A stretch of 37,289 nucleotides of DNA, from contig DATMES010000016.1 of assembly GCA_035556555.1 (NCBI GenBank), positions 1-37,289 on the forward strand, read 5' to 3'. Made by a program: the position numbers and the translations under genes. Below the pieces are notes generated by a model that saw only the letters and a list, made by a program, of their open reading frames with translations, ran no database searches and was not told the origin of the DNA. Below are positions 1 to 6,542 of the stretch, piece by piece. Origin of the DNA: Frankiaceae bacterium. GTDB taxonomy: Bacteria > Actinomycetota > Actinomycetes > BP-191. How positions within the stretch are numbered: the stretch's first letter is position 1; every line of letters begins with the position of its first letter.

Positions 1-2
1 TC

Positions 3-125
3 CGCAGCCTCGGCGAACGCGGCTTCGCGGTCCTCAAGACCTGGCGCATCCTGCGCCGGCTCCGCACCTGCCCCTGGCGCGCCGGCCCCATCGTCGCCGC
101 CATCCTCACCCTCGAACACCTCTGA
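3..125 (+). CDS. C-terminal end of an IS5-like DDE transposase (cut by window edge)
   Basis: The first 41 codons in this frame end in TGA at 125 and read like the extreme C-terminus of an actinobacterial IS5-type transposase: GERGFAVLKTWRILRRLR followed by a CPWR motif and a hydrophobic tail ending LTLEHL. This tail (ER..AVLKTWR.LRR.R.CP.R) is typical of that family. The catalytic DDE core would lie outside the window, so activity cannot be judged. The bases just after the stop contain GATGGAAAAGGCTCC, which could be the right terminal inverted repeat of the element; the left end is needed to test that. Confidence 0.7.
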   Translation, partial: RSLGERGFAVLKTWRILRRLRTCPWRAGPIVAAILTLEHL

Positions 126-174
126 CGATGGAAAAGGCTCCGGGTTGCGCCTCCCGCACCGAGAAAGCGCACAT

Positions 175-201
175 CGCACCCCGAAGTGACGCCGGGGTGC
201 G
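175..201. terminator. 9-bp perfect hairpin after the transposase end
   Basis: CGCACCCCG (175-183) and CGGGGTGCG (193-201) are perfect inverted arms around a 9-nt loop. There is no T-tract on either strand. It may end transposase transcription or belong to the IS end. The rest of 126-404 shows no gene I can support. Confidence 0.35.
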
Positions 202-353
202 TTCGCGCGTGCTCGGTGGGGCCCAACCCTGCAGCCCGCCCGCCGGTCTCACGCCGCGTGATCTTCCAAGAACGCGCGGGGACACGCGGGTATGTCGGGC
301 GCGTTCGCGTGCCCGGTGTGGCGCCACCCGTGATCTGGTCCCGGAGACGACTC

Positions 354-387
354 AGCCCGGCCGCGCTCGGGGGCGCGCGACCGGGCT
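354..387 (-). terminator. Hairpin downstream of the Ala/Lys-rich secreted protein gene
   Basis: AGCCCGG (354-360) pairs with CCGGGCT (381-387), with further CGCGC/GCGCG pairing inside. It starts 17 nt beyond the stop codon of the minus-strand gene ending at 405. No clear U-run follows, as is common for actinobacterial terminators. Confidence 0.5.
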
Positions 388-404
388 GGGTCGATCGTGG
401 GGGT

Positions 405-1001
405 CTACGGCGTGCTGTCCGCCGGACCCGGGGTGGCGCTGGCCCGCGCCGCGGCGCCGGCCTCGCGCGCCGCCTCTCGCTCGGCCTTGGCCGCCGCCTT
501 CGCGGCGTCCTTCTCGGCCTTGCTCTCCTTGTCGGCCTTCGAGCCCTCCGTGGTGCTCTCAGCCGCGTCGTCGTCGCCGGCACCCTCGGGCTTGCCGCAG
601 TCGCTCTGCGCTGCGGCGGAGACGAGCGCGCCGTGGGCGCCCTGCTCGCCCTCGTCCTTGGCGGGCTTCTCCGGCTTGGCATCGGGCTTGCCGCTCGCCT
701 TGGCCGCGGCCTTGCGGGCGGCCCTGGCGGCGGCGCGCTCGGCCTTGCCGGACTTGGCGACGGAGGAGACGTACGCGCCGTGGTTCTTGACGTCGGCGGG
801 GCACGGAGGCAGGTCGACCTCGGCCGCCTCCTGCGCGGCGCCGGACCTCGCGGCGGCGGCGGTCTGCGCCTCGGCGGCGCGGTCGGAACGCTGCTCGACG
901 CCGTGGGAGTTGCCGGCGGAGGTCACGAAGACGGTGGTGGAGCCGCCGGCCGCGAGCGCGGCGCCGGCGAGCGCGGCGAGCGCGGTACGCGTCAGGTTCA
1001 C
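405..1001 (-). CDS. Secreted Ala/Lys-rich protein with a doubled HGAxVSxxA motif
   Basis: A 198-residue protein of unknown function. The GTG start at 1001 is chosen because GGTGGGGA lies just upstream and because it gives a clean signal peptide (NLTRTALAALAGAALAAGG, residues 2-20); an upstream start would put polar residues before it. The mature part has two related short motifs, KNHGAYVSSVA (72-82, shortly after Cys67) and GAHGALVSAAAQ (121-132, before Cys135). They are joined and followed by long Ala/Lys/Glu-rich stretches that are probably helical or disordered. Similar NHG-YVSSVA motifs occur in actinobacterial secreted proteins of unknown role. The two cysteines could form a disulfide. 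It is a monocistronic gene with a hairpin just past its stop. Confidence 0.75.
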   Translation of the reverse strand: MNLTRTALAALAGAALAAGGSTTVFVTSAGNSHGVEQRSDRAAEAQTAAAARSGAAQEAAEVDLPPCPADVKNHGAYVSSVAKSGKAERAAARAARKAAAKASGKPDAKPEKPAKDEGEQGAHGALVSAAAQSDCGKPEGAGDDDAAESTTEGSKADKESKAEKDAAKAAAKAEREAAREAGAAARASATPGPADSTP

Positions 1002-1071
1002 GAGCGAATCCCCACCCTTGGAATCGGCGTTCGAGCCCACAGGCGCTCGACCGGGCGCGAGGGATACGGCC

Positions 1072-2304
1072 TCACGCCGAGATTCTCCAGACGGACCCGC
1101 CGCTGGACACGACGTAGACCTCGCCGAGCCCGTCCACGCCGAACGACGAGACCTGGGGCGCCTTCAACGACAGCGTCGTCACGCTCGGGTCGGCCCGCGT
1201 GCCCGCCGGGATGCTCCACAGCGCGCCGGTGCAGAACTCCCCGAACAGGAACTTCCCGCGCAGCGCCGTCACGCTCCCCCGGTAGACGACGCCGGACGTG
1301 ATGACGCACCGCCCGCCGTTGTGGTTGAACTGGTGGACGGGCTCGACGAGCGGCCCCTCGCGCAGCGGGGTCTCGCCGCCGAAGTTGCGCCGTCGGCCCT
1401 CGAACACGCGCCAGCCGTAGTTGGCGCCGGACTGCCGCGCGGGAGGGACGGCGTTGAGCTCCTCGATGACGTACTGCCCGACGTCGCCCAGGTAGAGGTC
1501 GCCGGTCTCGGGGTCGAGCGAGAAGCGCCACGGGTTGCGCAGGCCGTACGCCCAGACCTCGGGCCTGGCGCCGGAGCGGGAGACGTACGGGTTGTCGCGC
1601 GGGATGCCGTACGGCCTGCCGCCGGACGGGCGCGGGTCGATGCGCAGCAGCTTGCCGAGGAGCGTGCCCAGGTCCTGGGCGTTGTTGGAAGGGTCGTTGC
1701 CGCCGCCGCCGTCGCCGATGCTGACGATGAGCATGCCGTCGTCGTCGAACGCCAGCTGCCCGCCGTTGTGGTTCTCGTTGGGCTTGGGGATGCGGAGCAG
1801 CTCGCGCCGCGACGAGGGGTCGGCGCGGTCGGGGTCGTCGCCGACGGTGTACTCGGCGACGCGAACGGCGCCGTCCCTGCCGTTGTGGTCGACGTAGAAG
1901 CGCCCCGACTCGGCGAAGTCGGGCGCGAACGCCATCGACAACAGCCCCTGCTCGCCGCGGTGGCGGGTCTGCCCCGAGATGTCGAGGAACGGCGCGGGCA
2001 GCGTCCTGCCGTCCTTGACGACCTTGATGCGGCCGCCCTGCTCCACGACGAACAGCCGCGGGTCGCCGGGCGGGGCGGCGACGTGCGTGGGGGCGTTGAA
2101 GCGCGCGACGAGCTCGAGCTTGGGGGGCCCCGACTTGGCGGGCAGCGCGGCGGGCGACCCCGGCGCGGACGGCGACTCCCGCCCGGACCCGGACGGCGAC
2201 CCGGCGGGTGCCGACGTCGTCGCCGAAGACGGCGCGACCGACGGGTCGCCGGACGAGCAGCCGGCGAGCAGCGCGGCGGCGAGGACGAGGGCGGCGGTAC
2301 GCAT
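1072..2304 (-). CDS. PQQ-dependent sugar dehydrogenase-like lipoprotein (GSDH family)
   Basis: A 410-residue lipoprotein: signal peptide with lipobox LLAGC (Cys16), then a Ser/Pro-rich linker to about residue 60, then a six-bladed beta-propeller of the glucose/sorbosone dehydrogenase family. Typical blade motifs are present in order: FVVEQGGRIKVV, RGEQGLLSMAFAPDF, NHNGGQLAFDDDGMLI, IGDGGGGNDP, YGLRNPWRFSLDPETG, LGDVGQ and ANYGWRVFEG. Soluble members of this family (YliI/Asd type) oxidise aldoses with PQQ and Ca2+; the substrate here is unknown. The ATG at 2304 is set by the lipobox. The gene is divergent from the F420-type oxidoreductase at 2347, with 42 bp between the starts, so their promoters must overlap. 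No PQQ biosynthesis genes are in the window. Confidence 0.9.
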   Translation of the reverse strand: MRTAALVLAAALLAGCSSGDPSVAPSSATTSAPAGSPSGSGRESPSAPGSPAALPAKSGPPKLELVARFNAPTHVAAPPGDPRLFVVEQGGRIKVVKDGRTLPAPFLDISGQTRHRGEQGLLSMAFAPDFAESGRFYVDHNGRDGAVRVAEYTVGDDPDRADPSSRRELLRIPKPNENHNGGQLAFDDDGMLIVSIGDGGGGNDPSNNAQDLGTLLGKLLRIDPRPSGGRPYGIPRDNPYVSRSGARPEVWAYGLRNPWRFSLDPETGDLYLGDVGQYVIEELNAVPPARQSGANYGWRVFEGRRRNFGGETPLREGPLVEPVHQFNHNGGRCVITSGVVYRGSVTALRGKFLFGEFCTGALWSIPAGTRADPSVTTLSLKAPQVSSFGVDGLGEVYVVSSGGSVWRISA

Positions 2305-2346
2305 GGGACGATCCAAACACGGGCGTGTGACGGAAATGGGGCGAGC

Positions 2347-2757
2347 GTGGACGTCGAGGGCGTACGGGGGTTCGTACGGAGCAACCACCGGGCCGTGCTC
2401 GCCACGCGCCGCAAGGACGGCAGCCCGCAGATGTCCCCGGTCACCGTCGCCGTCGGCCCCGACGGGCGGCTGCGGATCTCGACCCGCGAGACCGCGATGA
2501 AGACCCGCAACGTCCGCCGCGACCCGCGGGTCTCGCTCTGCCTGCTGACCGACGGGTTCTTCGGCGACTGGGCGCAGGCCGAGGGCACCGCCGAGGTCGT
2601 CGAGCTGCCCGAGGCGATGGACCTGCTGGTCGAGTACTACAAGGCGGTCGCGGGCGAGCACCCGGACTGGGACGACTACCGCGCCGCCATGGAGCGCGAA
2701 CGCCGCGTCATGCTGCTCGTCGACGTGATGCGCGCGGGGCCGAACGTCAGCGGCTAG
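2347..2757 (+). CDS. PPOX-class pyridoxamine-phosphate-oxidase-like, probable F420-dependent protein
   Basis: A 136-residue split-barrel flavin/deazaflavin-binding protein. Visible family features are FVRSNHRAVLATRRKDG followed by PQMSPVTVAVGPDGRLRIST, then KTRNVRRDPRVSLCLLTD and a C-terminal helix pair. This pattern is typical of actinobacterial PPOX-class F420-dependent enzymes (TIGR03618/03666-like), many of which reduce enones or store or shuttle cofactors. The physiological substrate cannot be told. The GTG at 2347 is preceded by ATGGGG at suitable spacing. It is divergent from the sugar dehydrogenase lipoprotein; the stop is followed at once by palindromic element A. Confidence 0.85.
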   Translation: MDVEGVRGFVRSNHRAVLATRRKDGSPQMSPVTVAVGPDGRLRISTRETAMKTRNVRRDPRVSLCLLTDGFFGDWAQAEGTAEVVELPEAMDLLVEYYKAVAGEHPDWDDYRAAMERERRVMLLVDVMRAGPNVSG

Positions 2758-2919
2758 GGCGTCTCTCCCCACTCGTGATCGTCGCGAGCGGCGTCCGGGG
2801 CGGTGCATCGCACGGCGGAGGAGGTCCCGATAGCAGCGCTATCGGGACCTGCGACAACGCCGCGAGGTGCCGTGCCGGGCGTCGCGCAGCAGATCCACGA
2901 GTGGGGAGCCACGCCCTGC
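2758..2919. repeat. Palindromic intergenic element, copy A (~160 bp)
   Basis: The whole gap between the two convergent genes is one imperfect inverted repeat of about 2 x 78 bp. The outer arms share CTCCCCACTCGTG-ATC (left, from about 2764; right, read in reverse from about 2907). The centre is a perfect 12-bp stem, GGTCCCGATAGC / GCTATCGGGACC, around AGC (about 2823-2849). A diverged second copy with the same architecture lies at 12606-12766. No ORF is supported inside. Confidence 0.8.
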
Positions 2920-3684
2920 TCAGCGGCTGAACGCCGCGTTGCCCAGCCCGGGAGCGCGGTCCTCGCCGGCCCTGTTGGACGGGGTCGCCTGGCGGGTCCA
3001 GTCGGCGAACGCCGAGAAGTTGCCACTCGCCGGAGACCCGAGCGCCGACCACGGCACGGTGAAGACGAGACGGTCCCCGCCGATCCCGAACGTCCCCTGG
3101 TAGCGCACGAAGCCCTTCGGCGTGTGCAGGTACGCGAACCACCCGTCCGGCTGCCCGTCGGCGAAGAGCTGGTAGTCGGACTCGACCTGCAGCGCGGAGC
3201 GGTAGAAGTCGACGCCGATGCCCATGGTCTCCTCCGCCGGCACGGTGGCCGGGACGGTGCCGTGCATGCGGACGGTGACGCGGGCGTTGGCGCCGTTGTC
3301 CTCGATGGTGACCGACGCGAGGTCGCCGTAGCCGGGGGTGGTGGTGCCGGCGTCGCCGCGCCGGTCGTCGGTCGAGGCGACGGCGCGGTACGGCGCCCCG
3401 GGAGCGGGCGTGCCCGGCTGCCCGGGAGGACCGGACGGACGGGTCACGGCGGACCCGCCGGGGGCGGACGGCGCCACGGAGCCCGACGCGGCCCCAGGCG
3501 AAGCCGGCCCCGACGCGCCAGGGCGGGCGCTCGCCGACGACGACGGCGCGACCGAGGCCGGCGGTGCCGGCGGCAGCGACTCGGGCCGCGCGGCGATGTC
3601 ACGGCGCGGCCTGCCGTCGGGCTCCTCCGTGCCGCCGGCCGTACAGCCGGTCAGCAGGGCGAGCGCGAGAACGGCCGCACGCAC
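2920..3684 (-). CDS. Lipoprotein with Pro/Ser/Ala-rich linker and a C-terminal beta domain
   Basis: A 254-residue protein of unknown function. Lipobox LLTGC puts the lipidated cysteine at residue 14. Residues about 20-105 are a low-complexity Pro/Ser/Gly/Ala linker. The C-terminal ~145 residues look like a compact beta-rich domain (DLASVTIEDNGANARVTVRM, GIGVDFYRSALQVESDY, GDRLVFTVPWSALG, FSAFADWTRQ), resembling substrate-binding or sugar-binding beta-sandwiches; I do not recognise the family. The start is GTG at 3684. It lies one base from a 13-bp hairpin and has no Shine-Dalgarno sequence, so it may be leaderless or start slightly later. Its neighbour upstream on the same strand is another secreted protein. 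Confidence 0.75.
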   Translation of the reverse strand: MRAAVLALALLTGCTAGGTEEPDGRPRRDIAARPESLPPAPPASVAPSSSASARPGASGPASPGAASGSVAPSAPGGSAVTRPSGPPGQPGTPAPGAPYRAVASTDDRRGDAGTTTPGYGDLASVTIEDNGANARVTVRMHGTVPATVPAEETMGIGVDFYRSALQVESDYQLFADGQPDGWFAYLHTPKGFVRYQGTFGIGGDRLVFTVPWSALGSPASGNFSAFADWTRQATPSNRAGEDRAPGLGNAAFSR

Positions 3685-3685
3685 G

Positions 3686-3715
3686 CCGAGGGCCCGGCCG
3701 GAGCCGGGCCCTCGG
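3686..3715 (-). terminator. 13-bp perfect hairpin between two secreted-protein genes
   Basis: CCGAGGGCCCGGC (3686-3698) and GCCGGGCCCTCGG (3703-3715) are perfectly complementary around a 4-nt loop. It lies 13 nt past the stop of the gene ending at 3729 and abuts the start of the lipoprotein gene. No U-run is seen. It probably ends the upstream transcript. Confidence 0.7.
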
Positions 3716-3728
3716 GTAGGGAACGTGC

Positions 3729-4235
3729 TCAGCGGTTCGACGGCCGCATGTCGTGCGGAACGGTCACGACGAAGGGCGTCTGGCCCTCGTCGCCGGAGGT
3801 GCAGGTCTTGTCGCTGAACTGCGCGACCCAGTCGATGGTGTACGTGCGGCCCTCGCCGCGGCCCGAGCGCTCGGCGCGCAGGCCGAGGTCGACGGACGCC
3901 GAGCCGGTGCCGGTGGCAGCCGGGTCCTCGGGGGTGTAGTCCGGGTCGTGCTGCGCGCCGCCGTCGCCACCCGCGGCGTCGGTCACGGTCGGCGCGAGGG
4001 TCAGCGTGACCTGCTCGGTGCTGTCGCCGGCGACGGCGGTGACCGTCTCGGAGACGAACTTGTGGTTCGGCGGCCAGAGCTTGATCGGGCCGACCCAGTT
4101 GACGACGTCGCCGTCGCCACAGTCACGCGTGGCCTCGACGGCGGCGTACTTGTTGCCACCGGCGAAGCCGGGTACGGAGACGCCGATGGCGGCGACCACG
4201 CCGACGCCGATGACGGCACCCTTGGCGATCTTCAA
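3729..4235 (-). CDS. Secreted protein with a WPPNHK motif, unknown function
   Basis: A 168-residue protein with an N-terminal signal peptide (MKIAKGAVIGVGVVAAIGVS, cleavage probably near FAGG). The mature part contains IKLWPPNHKFV (51-61), a motif that recurs in bacterial extracellular Ig-like or adhesin-type domains, followed by beta-strand-like stretches, an acidic PDYTPEDPA segment and a second half with SASVDLGLRAERSG. Two cysteines (Cys39 and one near residue 148) could bridge the domain ends. GGAGGAG lies 12 nt before the ATG, a long but usable spacing. The gene diverges from the tRNA-Thr transcript. No enzymatic motif is seen. Confidence 0.7.
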   Translation of the reverse strand: MKIAKGAVIGVGVVAAIGVSVPGFAGGNKYAAVEATRDCGDGDVVNWVGPIKLWPPNHKFVSETVTAVAGDSTEQVTLTLAPTVTDAAGGDGGAQHDPDYTPEDPAATGTGSASVDLGLRAERSGRGEGRTYTIDWVAQFSDKTCTSGDEGQTPFVVTVPHDMRPSNR

Positions 4236-4399
4236 GAGAGACTCCTCCAGGTCGTGCGGCCCTGCCCCCGCAAGACACGCTGTCAGAGAGACGGTGGGAG
4301 ACGTTCGTCACGACGTAACGAACTCCTGCCGACACTGGATACGTCGTTCGGCCCAATTCCTCGCGCCCGTCCGGAAGACGCTGCGCGCCAGCCCCGCGC

Positions 4400-4430
4400 T
4401 TGACTCGCCGCGCGGGGGCCGTGTGACGAT
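4400..4430 (+). promoter_or_regulatory. Candidate sigma-70 promoter for the tRNA-Thr / ArgRS-like transcript
   Basis: TTGACT at 4400-4405 is followed at about 18-19 nt by TGACGAT (4424-4430), placing transcription start some 40 nt before the tRNA 5' end. The -35 match is good and the -10 match is weak. The rest of the 4236-4474 gap shows no gene. Confidence 0.4.
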
Positions 4431-4474
4431 GCGCTCGCGGCGTTCGCCCGGGGGAACGGGTGGGCGCCCTTCAT

Positions 4475-4740
4475 GCGCTCGTAGCTCAATCGGTGAAGGA
4501 GTAGGAGCACCGCGGCACGTCCGCGTCCCAGCAGCACCACCCGGTCGTCCGGAGCACCCGTCGCCTGCTAGCGGTGGCGGGCCGCTCCTCACGAGGAGCG
4601 CGCGATCCTCGTGCGGCCATCCGCCACGCTTGCCGAAGGCGCTCGGCGGAACCGCTGGGACAACGTGTGCCGCTTCGCTCCCGCTCGAGAGCATCGGTCT
4701 TGTAAACCGAAGGTTGCGGGTTCGAGCCCCGTCGGGCGCA
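4475..4740 (+). tRNA. tRNA-Thr(UGU) interrupted by a 193-nt D-loop insert
   Basis: Exon 1 is 4475-4494: acceptor GCGCTCG, TA, D-stem GCTC, then AATCGGT. Exon 2 is 4688-4740: A, D-stem GAGC, A, anticodon stem TCGGT, loop CTTGTAA (anticodon TGT at 34-36), ACCGA, AGGTT, T-stem GCGGG, TTCGAGC, CCCGT, acceptor CGGGCGC and discriminator A. The two acceptor halves pair in all seven positions (one G-U). Joined, they give a 73-nt tRNA with every canonical invariant (T8, A14, G18G19, A21, T33, TTC, C61). CCA is not encoded. The interruption falls exactly between nucleotides 20 and 21. A continuous cloverleaf cannot be drawn without removing the insert. Whether the gene is functional depends on excision of the insert. 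Confidence 0.85.
4495..4687 (+). other. Intron-like insert in the tRNA-Thr D-loop
   Basis: A 193-nt insert with no ORF of note. Three nested helices close it: 4504-4508 with 4677-4681, 4512-4518 with 4667-4673, and 4525-4532 with 4654-4661 (8 bp, GTCCCAGC/GCTGGGAC). Inside are a short hairpin (4541-4552), a long hairpin (4574-4580 with 4621-4627, 4581-4584 with 4614-4617, 4590-4597 with 4606-4613) and a third hairpin (4632-4647). The exon 5' of it ends in T and the insert ends in G, as in group I introns. However, I find no guide pairing with a terminal U-G, no P7/P3 pseudoknot and no conserved core strings, and the location differs from known bacterial tRNA group I introns (anticodon loop). 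Confidence 0.7.
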
Positions 4741-4764
4741 CGAGGTACGACACAGGAGGAGCGG

Positions 4765-6432
4765 GTGGGGGCGGTCAGCGGGCCGGCCGAGCGGGCACTG
4801 GCGGCCCTGGTCGGGCGCGAGACCGGCACGGCGTACGACACGGAGCGGGCCGCCCCGGGCGCGCCGGCGGAGTTCCGGGTGCACGCGGGGACCGAGGACG
4901 CCCGCGCGCTCGCCAAGATCCTCTCCGACATCCCTGGGATCACGTCCGCGCTGCCCGTGCCGCCGCGGGTCTACGTCTCCCTCGACGGCGACGTGCTGGC
5001 GTCGGCTGTCACCGGCGCGATCACGGAGCAGGGGCCGCGGTACGGCTGGGCCGCGCCGCTCGGCGAGCCGATGGTGTTCTCGATCTGCTGCCCCAACGCG
5101 AACAAGCCGCTGCACGTCGGCCACCTGCGCAACTGCTTCCTCGGCGTCGCCGCGTCGAAGCTCTACGAGACGCAGGGCTACGACATCGTCACGACCGAGG
5201 AGCTGGCCAACTTCGGCATCCACGTGGCGCAGGCGCTGGTGGCGTACCAGCGCTGGGGGTACGGCGAGGAGCCGGCGACCAGCGGCCTGAAGGCCGACCA
5301 CTTCGTCGGGTCGTACTACACGCGCTTCCACACCGAGCACAACGCCGGCGAGCCGGGGCTGGAGCAGGAGGCGATCGACCTGCTGCTGCGGCAGTGGGAC
5401 GGCGACCCCGAGGAGGTGGCGCTCAACGAGCGCGTCACCGAGTGGGCGATCGCCGGCATCCGCGAGACGTACCTGCGCATCGGCCTGAAGCACGACTTCG
5501 TGCTGCGCGAGCTCGAGGCGCTGCCGGTCGGGATGGCGCTCGTCGAGGAGGGCGTACGCACCGGCGCCTGTCTGCGCAGGCCCGACGGCTCCGTCTACGT
5601 CGACCTCTCGGACATCGGCCTCGGCGAGGTCACGCTGCTGCGACGCAACGGCACCCCGCTCTCGCTGGTCTTCTTCGTCGCGATCTGGGTGCGCCGCGCG
5701 CAGCTGCACCCGCGCGGGCGCGTCGTGCGCATCACCGGGGAGCAGTGGCGGGAGTCGTTCACGCAGTTCCTCGAGATCCTGCGGCGGCTCGGGCACCCGG
5801 AGATCGCCGACGCGACGGACGGCATCTGGTACGGCATGATCCGCTCCCCGGACGGCAAGATCCGTTCGCGCGACGGCACCGACGTCTCCGCGGACTCGCT
5901 GCTGGACGGGTTCCGCGACCGGTTCGCGGCGGACTGGGGCAGCGCCGAGCCGTACCACCGCGAGACGTGCGAACGGCTCTCGGTGGCGCTGCTCAAGCTG
6001 TTCATCCTCGGCAAGCGGCGCGAGGACACGATCACGTACGACGACGAGGCCGTCTGGAACGACACCGTGCCCAGGATCGCGCGGCTGGCGGCGGCGCTAC
6101 GGCTCGCCGACGACCCGCCGACAGCGGCGAGGCCGGCCGAGGGCAAGGCGTCGCGGCGCGCCGTCAACGACCTGCTGCTGGCGCTGAACGCGCTGCCGTG
6201 GGTGTTCGCGCGGGCGGCCTCCCGCTACGACGCCGCCGACGTCGCCGCGCACGCCGACAGGGTGGCGAGGCTGGCGCTGGACTGCGAGCGCCGCGGCGTC
6301 CTCGACGCGACGCTGGCGAAGGCGACGGGGCGGGTGCTGCGCAACGCGCTCTCCGCGCTCGACGTGGCGCTGCCGTCGTCGGGCCTGGAGCTGCCGCCGA
6401 GCTGCACGACGTCCGGGCGCGCGCCTCGCTGA
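4765..6432 (+). CDS. Divergent arginyl-tRNA synthetase-like protein (class I)
   Basis: 555 residues, normal length for ArgRS. A short Add-1-like N-domain (about 35-92; PPRVYVSLDGDVLASAV) precedes the Rossmann core with HIGH motif HVGH (117-120) in PNANKPLHVGHLRN. The second signature is GKIRSRDGT (K365), aligning with the E. coli-type GKPFKTR loop rather than KMSKS. An alpha-helical DALR-type anticodon-binding domain ends the protein. Normally conserved stretches are altered: the usual LTRD/ATRD segment reads SLVFFVAIWVRRAQL, and the Q-HF motif reads GEQWRESF. This suggests a specialised paralogue rather than the housekeeping enzyme. AGGAGG lies 5 nt before the GTG at 4765, only 24 bp after the interrupted tRNA, so the two are probably co-transcribed. 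It could instead be the sole but fast-evolving ArgRS. Confidence 0.82.
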   Translation: MGAVSGPAERALAALVGRETGTAYDTERAAPGAPAEFRVHAGTEDARALAKILSDIPGITSALPVPPRVYVSLDGDVLASAVTGAITEQGPRYGWAAPLGEPMVFSICCPNANKPLHVGHLRNCFLGVAASKLYETQGYDIVTTEELANFGIHVAQALVAYQRWGYGEEPATSGLKADHFVGSYYTRFHTEHNAGEPGLEQEAIDLLLRQWDGDPEEVALNERVTEWAIAGIRETYLRIGLKHDFVLRELEALPVGMALVEEGVRTGACLRRPDGSVYVDLSDIGLGEVTLLRRNGTPLSLVFFVAIWVRRAQLHPRGRVVRITGEQWRESFTQFLEILRRLGHPEIADATDGIWYGMIRSPDGKIRSRDGTDVSADSLLDGFRDRFAADWGSAEPYHRETCERLSVALLKLFILGKRREDTITYDDEAVWNDTVPRIARLAAALRLADDPPTAARPAEGKASRRAVNDLLLALNALPWVFARAASRYDAADVAAHADRVARLALDCERRGVLDATLAKATGRVLRNALSALDVALPSSGLELPPSCTTSGRAPR

Positions 6433-6447
6433 GGCGGGCGCGCGCCG
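6413..6447 (+). terminator. GC-rich hairpin over the stop codon of the ArgRS-like gene
   Basis: GGGCGCGCGCCTC (6415-6427) pairs with GAGGCGGGCGCGCGCC (6431-6446) with a 3-nt loop and a 2-nt bulge. It overlaps the TGA at 6430-6432 and probably ends the tRNA-synthetase transcript before the opposing peptide genes. Confidence 0.45.
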
Positions 6448-6474
6448 GACGACGTGACGTACGTGGGGCGACCG

Positions 6475-6506
6475 CACCTGCCGAACGCCGGGCACCGGGG
6501 GCCGAA
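6475..6506 (-). promoter_or_regulatory. Conserved 3' element of peptide cassette 1
   Basis: Read on the minus strand: TTCGGC, a spacer, then TTCGGCAGG. The first TTCGGC begins 36 nt after the stop codon of the peptide gene, the same distance as in the other two cassettes (7810-7844 and 8653-8686). Each copy can form small hairpins such as CCG-loop-CGG around UUCG. It may be a terminator, a protein-binding site or a recombination site. Confidence 0.6.
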
Positions 6507-6542
6507 TCCGCGGTGCGCCGCGCGAGGCGCGGTCAGGGGTGC

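Noticed and set aside
1072-2808. N-terminal extension of the sugar dehydrogenase to 2808
   Set aside because: The extension overlaps the oxidoreductase gene in antisense, and the lipobox signal peptide fixes the start at 2304.
2758-2919. Simple rho-independent terminator between convergent genes
   Set aside because: The central hairpin alone could terminate, but the full 160-bp inverted architecture and a second copy in a non-convergent gap need another explanation.
4495-4687. Canonical group I intron in tRNA-Thr
   Set aside because: No guide pairing with U-G at the 5' site, no recognisable P7/P3 core and an atypical D-loop position. I therefore call it intron-like only.
4667-4740. Alternative complete tRNA starting inside the insert (D-stem GCTC/GAGC at 4677-4692)
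   Set aside because: The D-loop would lack GG and the bases upstream do not pair with the 3' acceptor, whereas 4475-4481 pairs in all seven positions.
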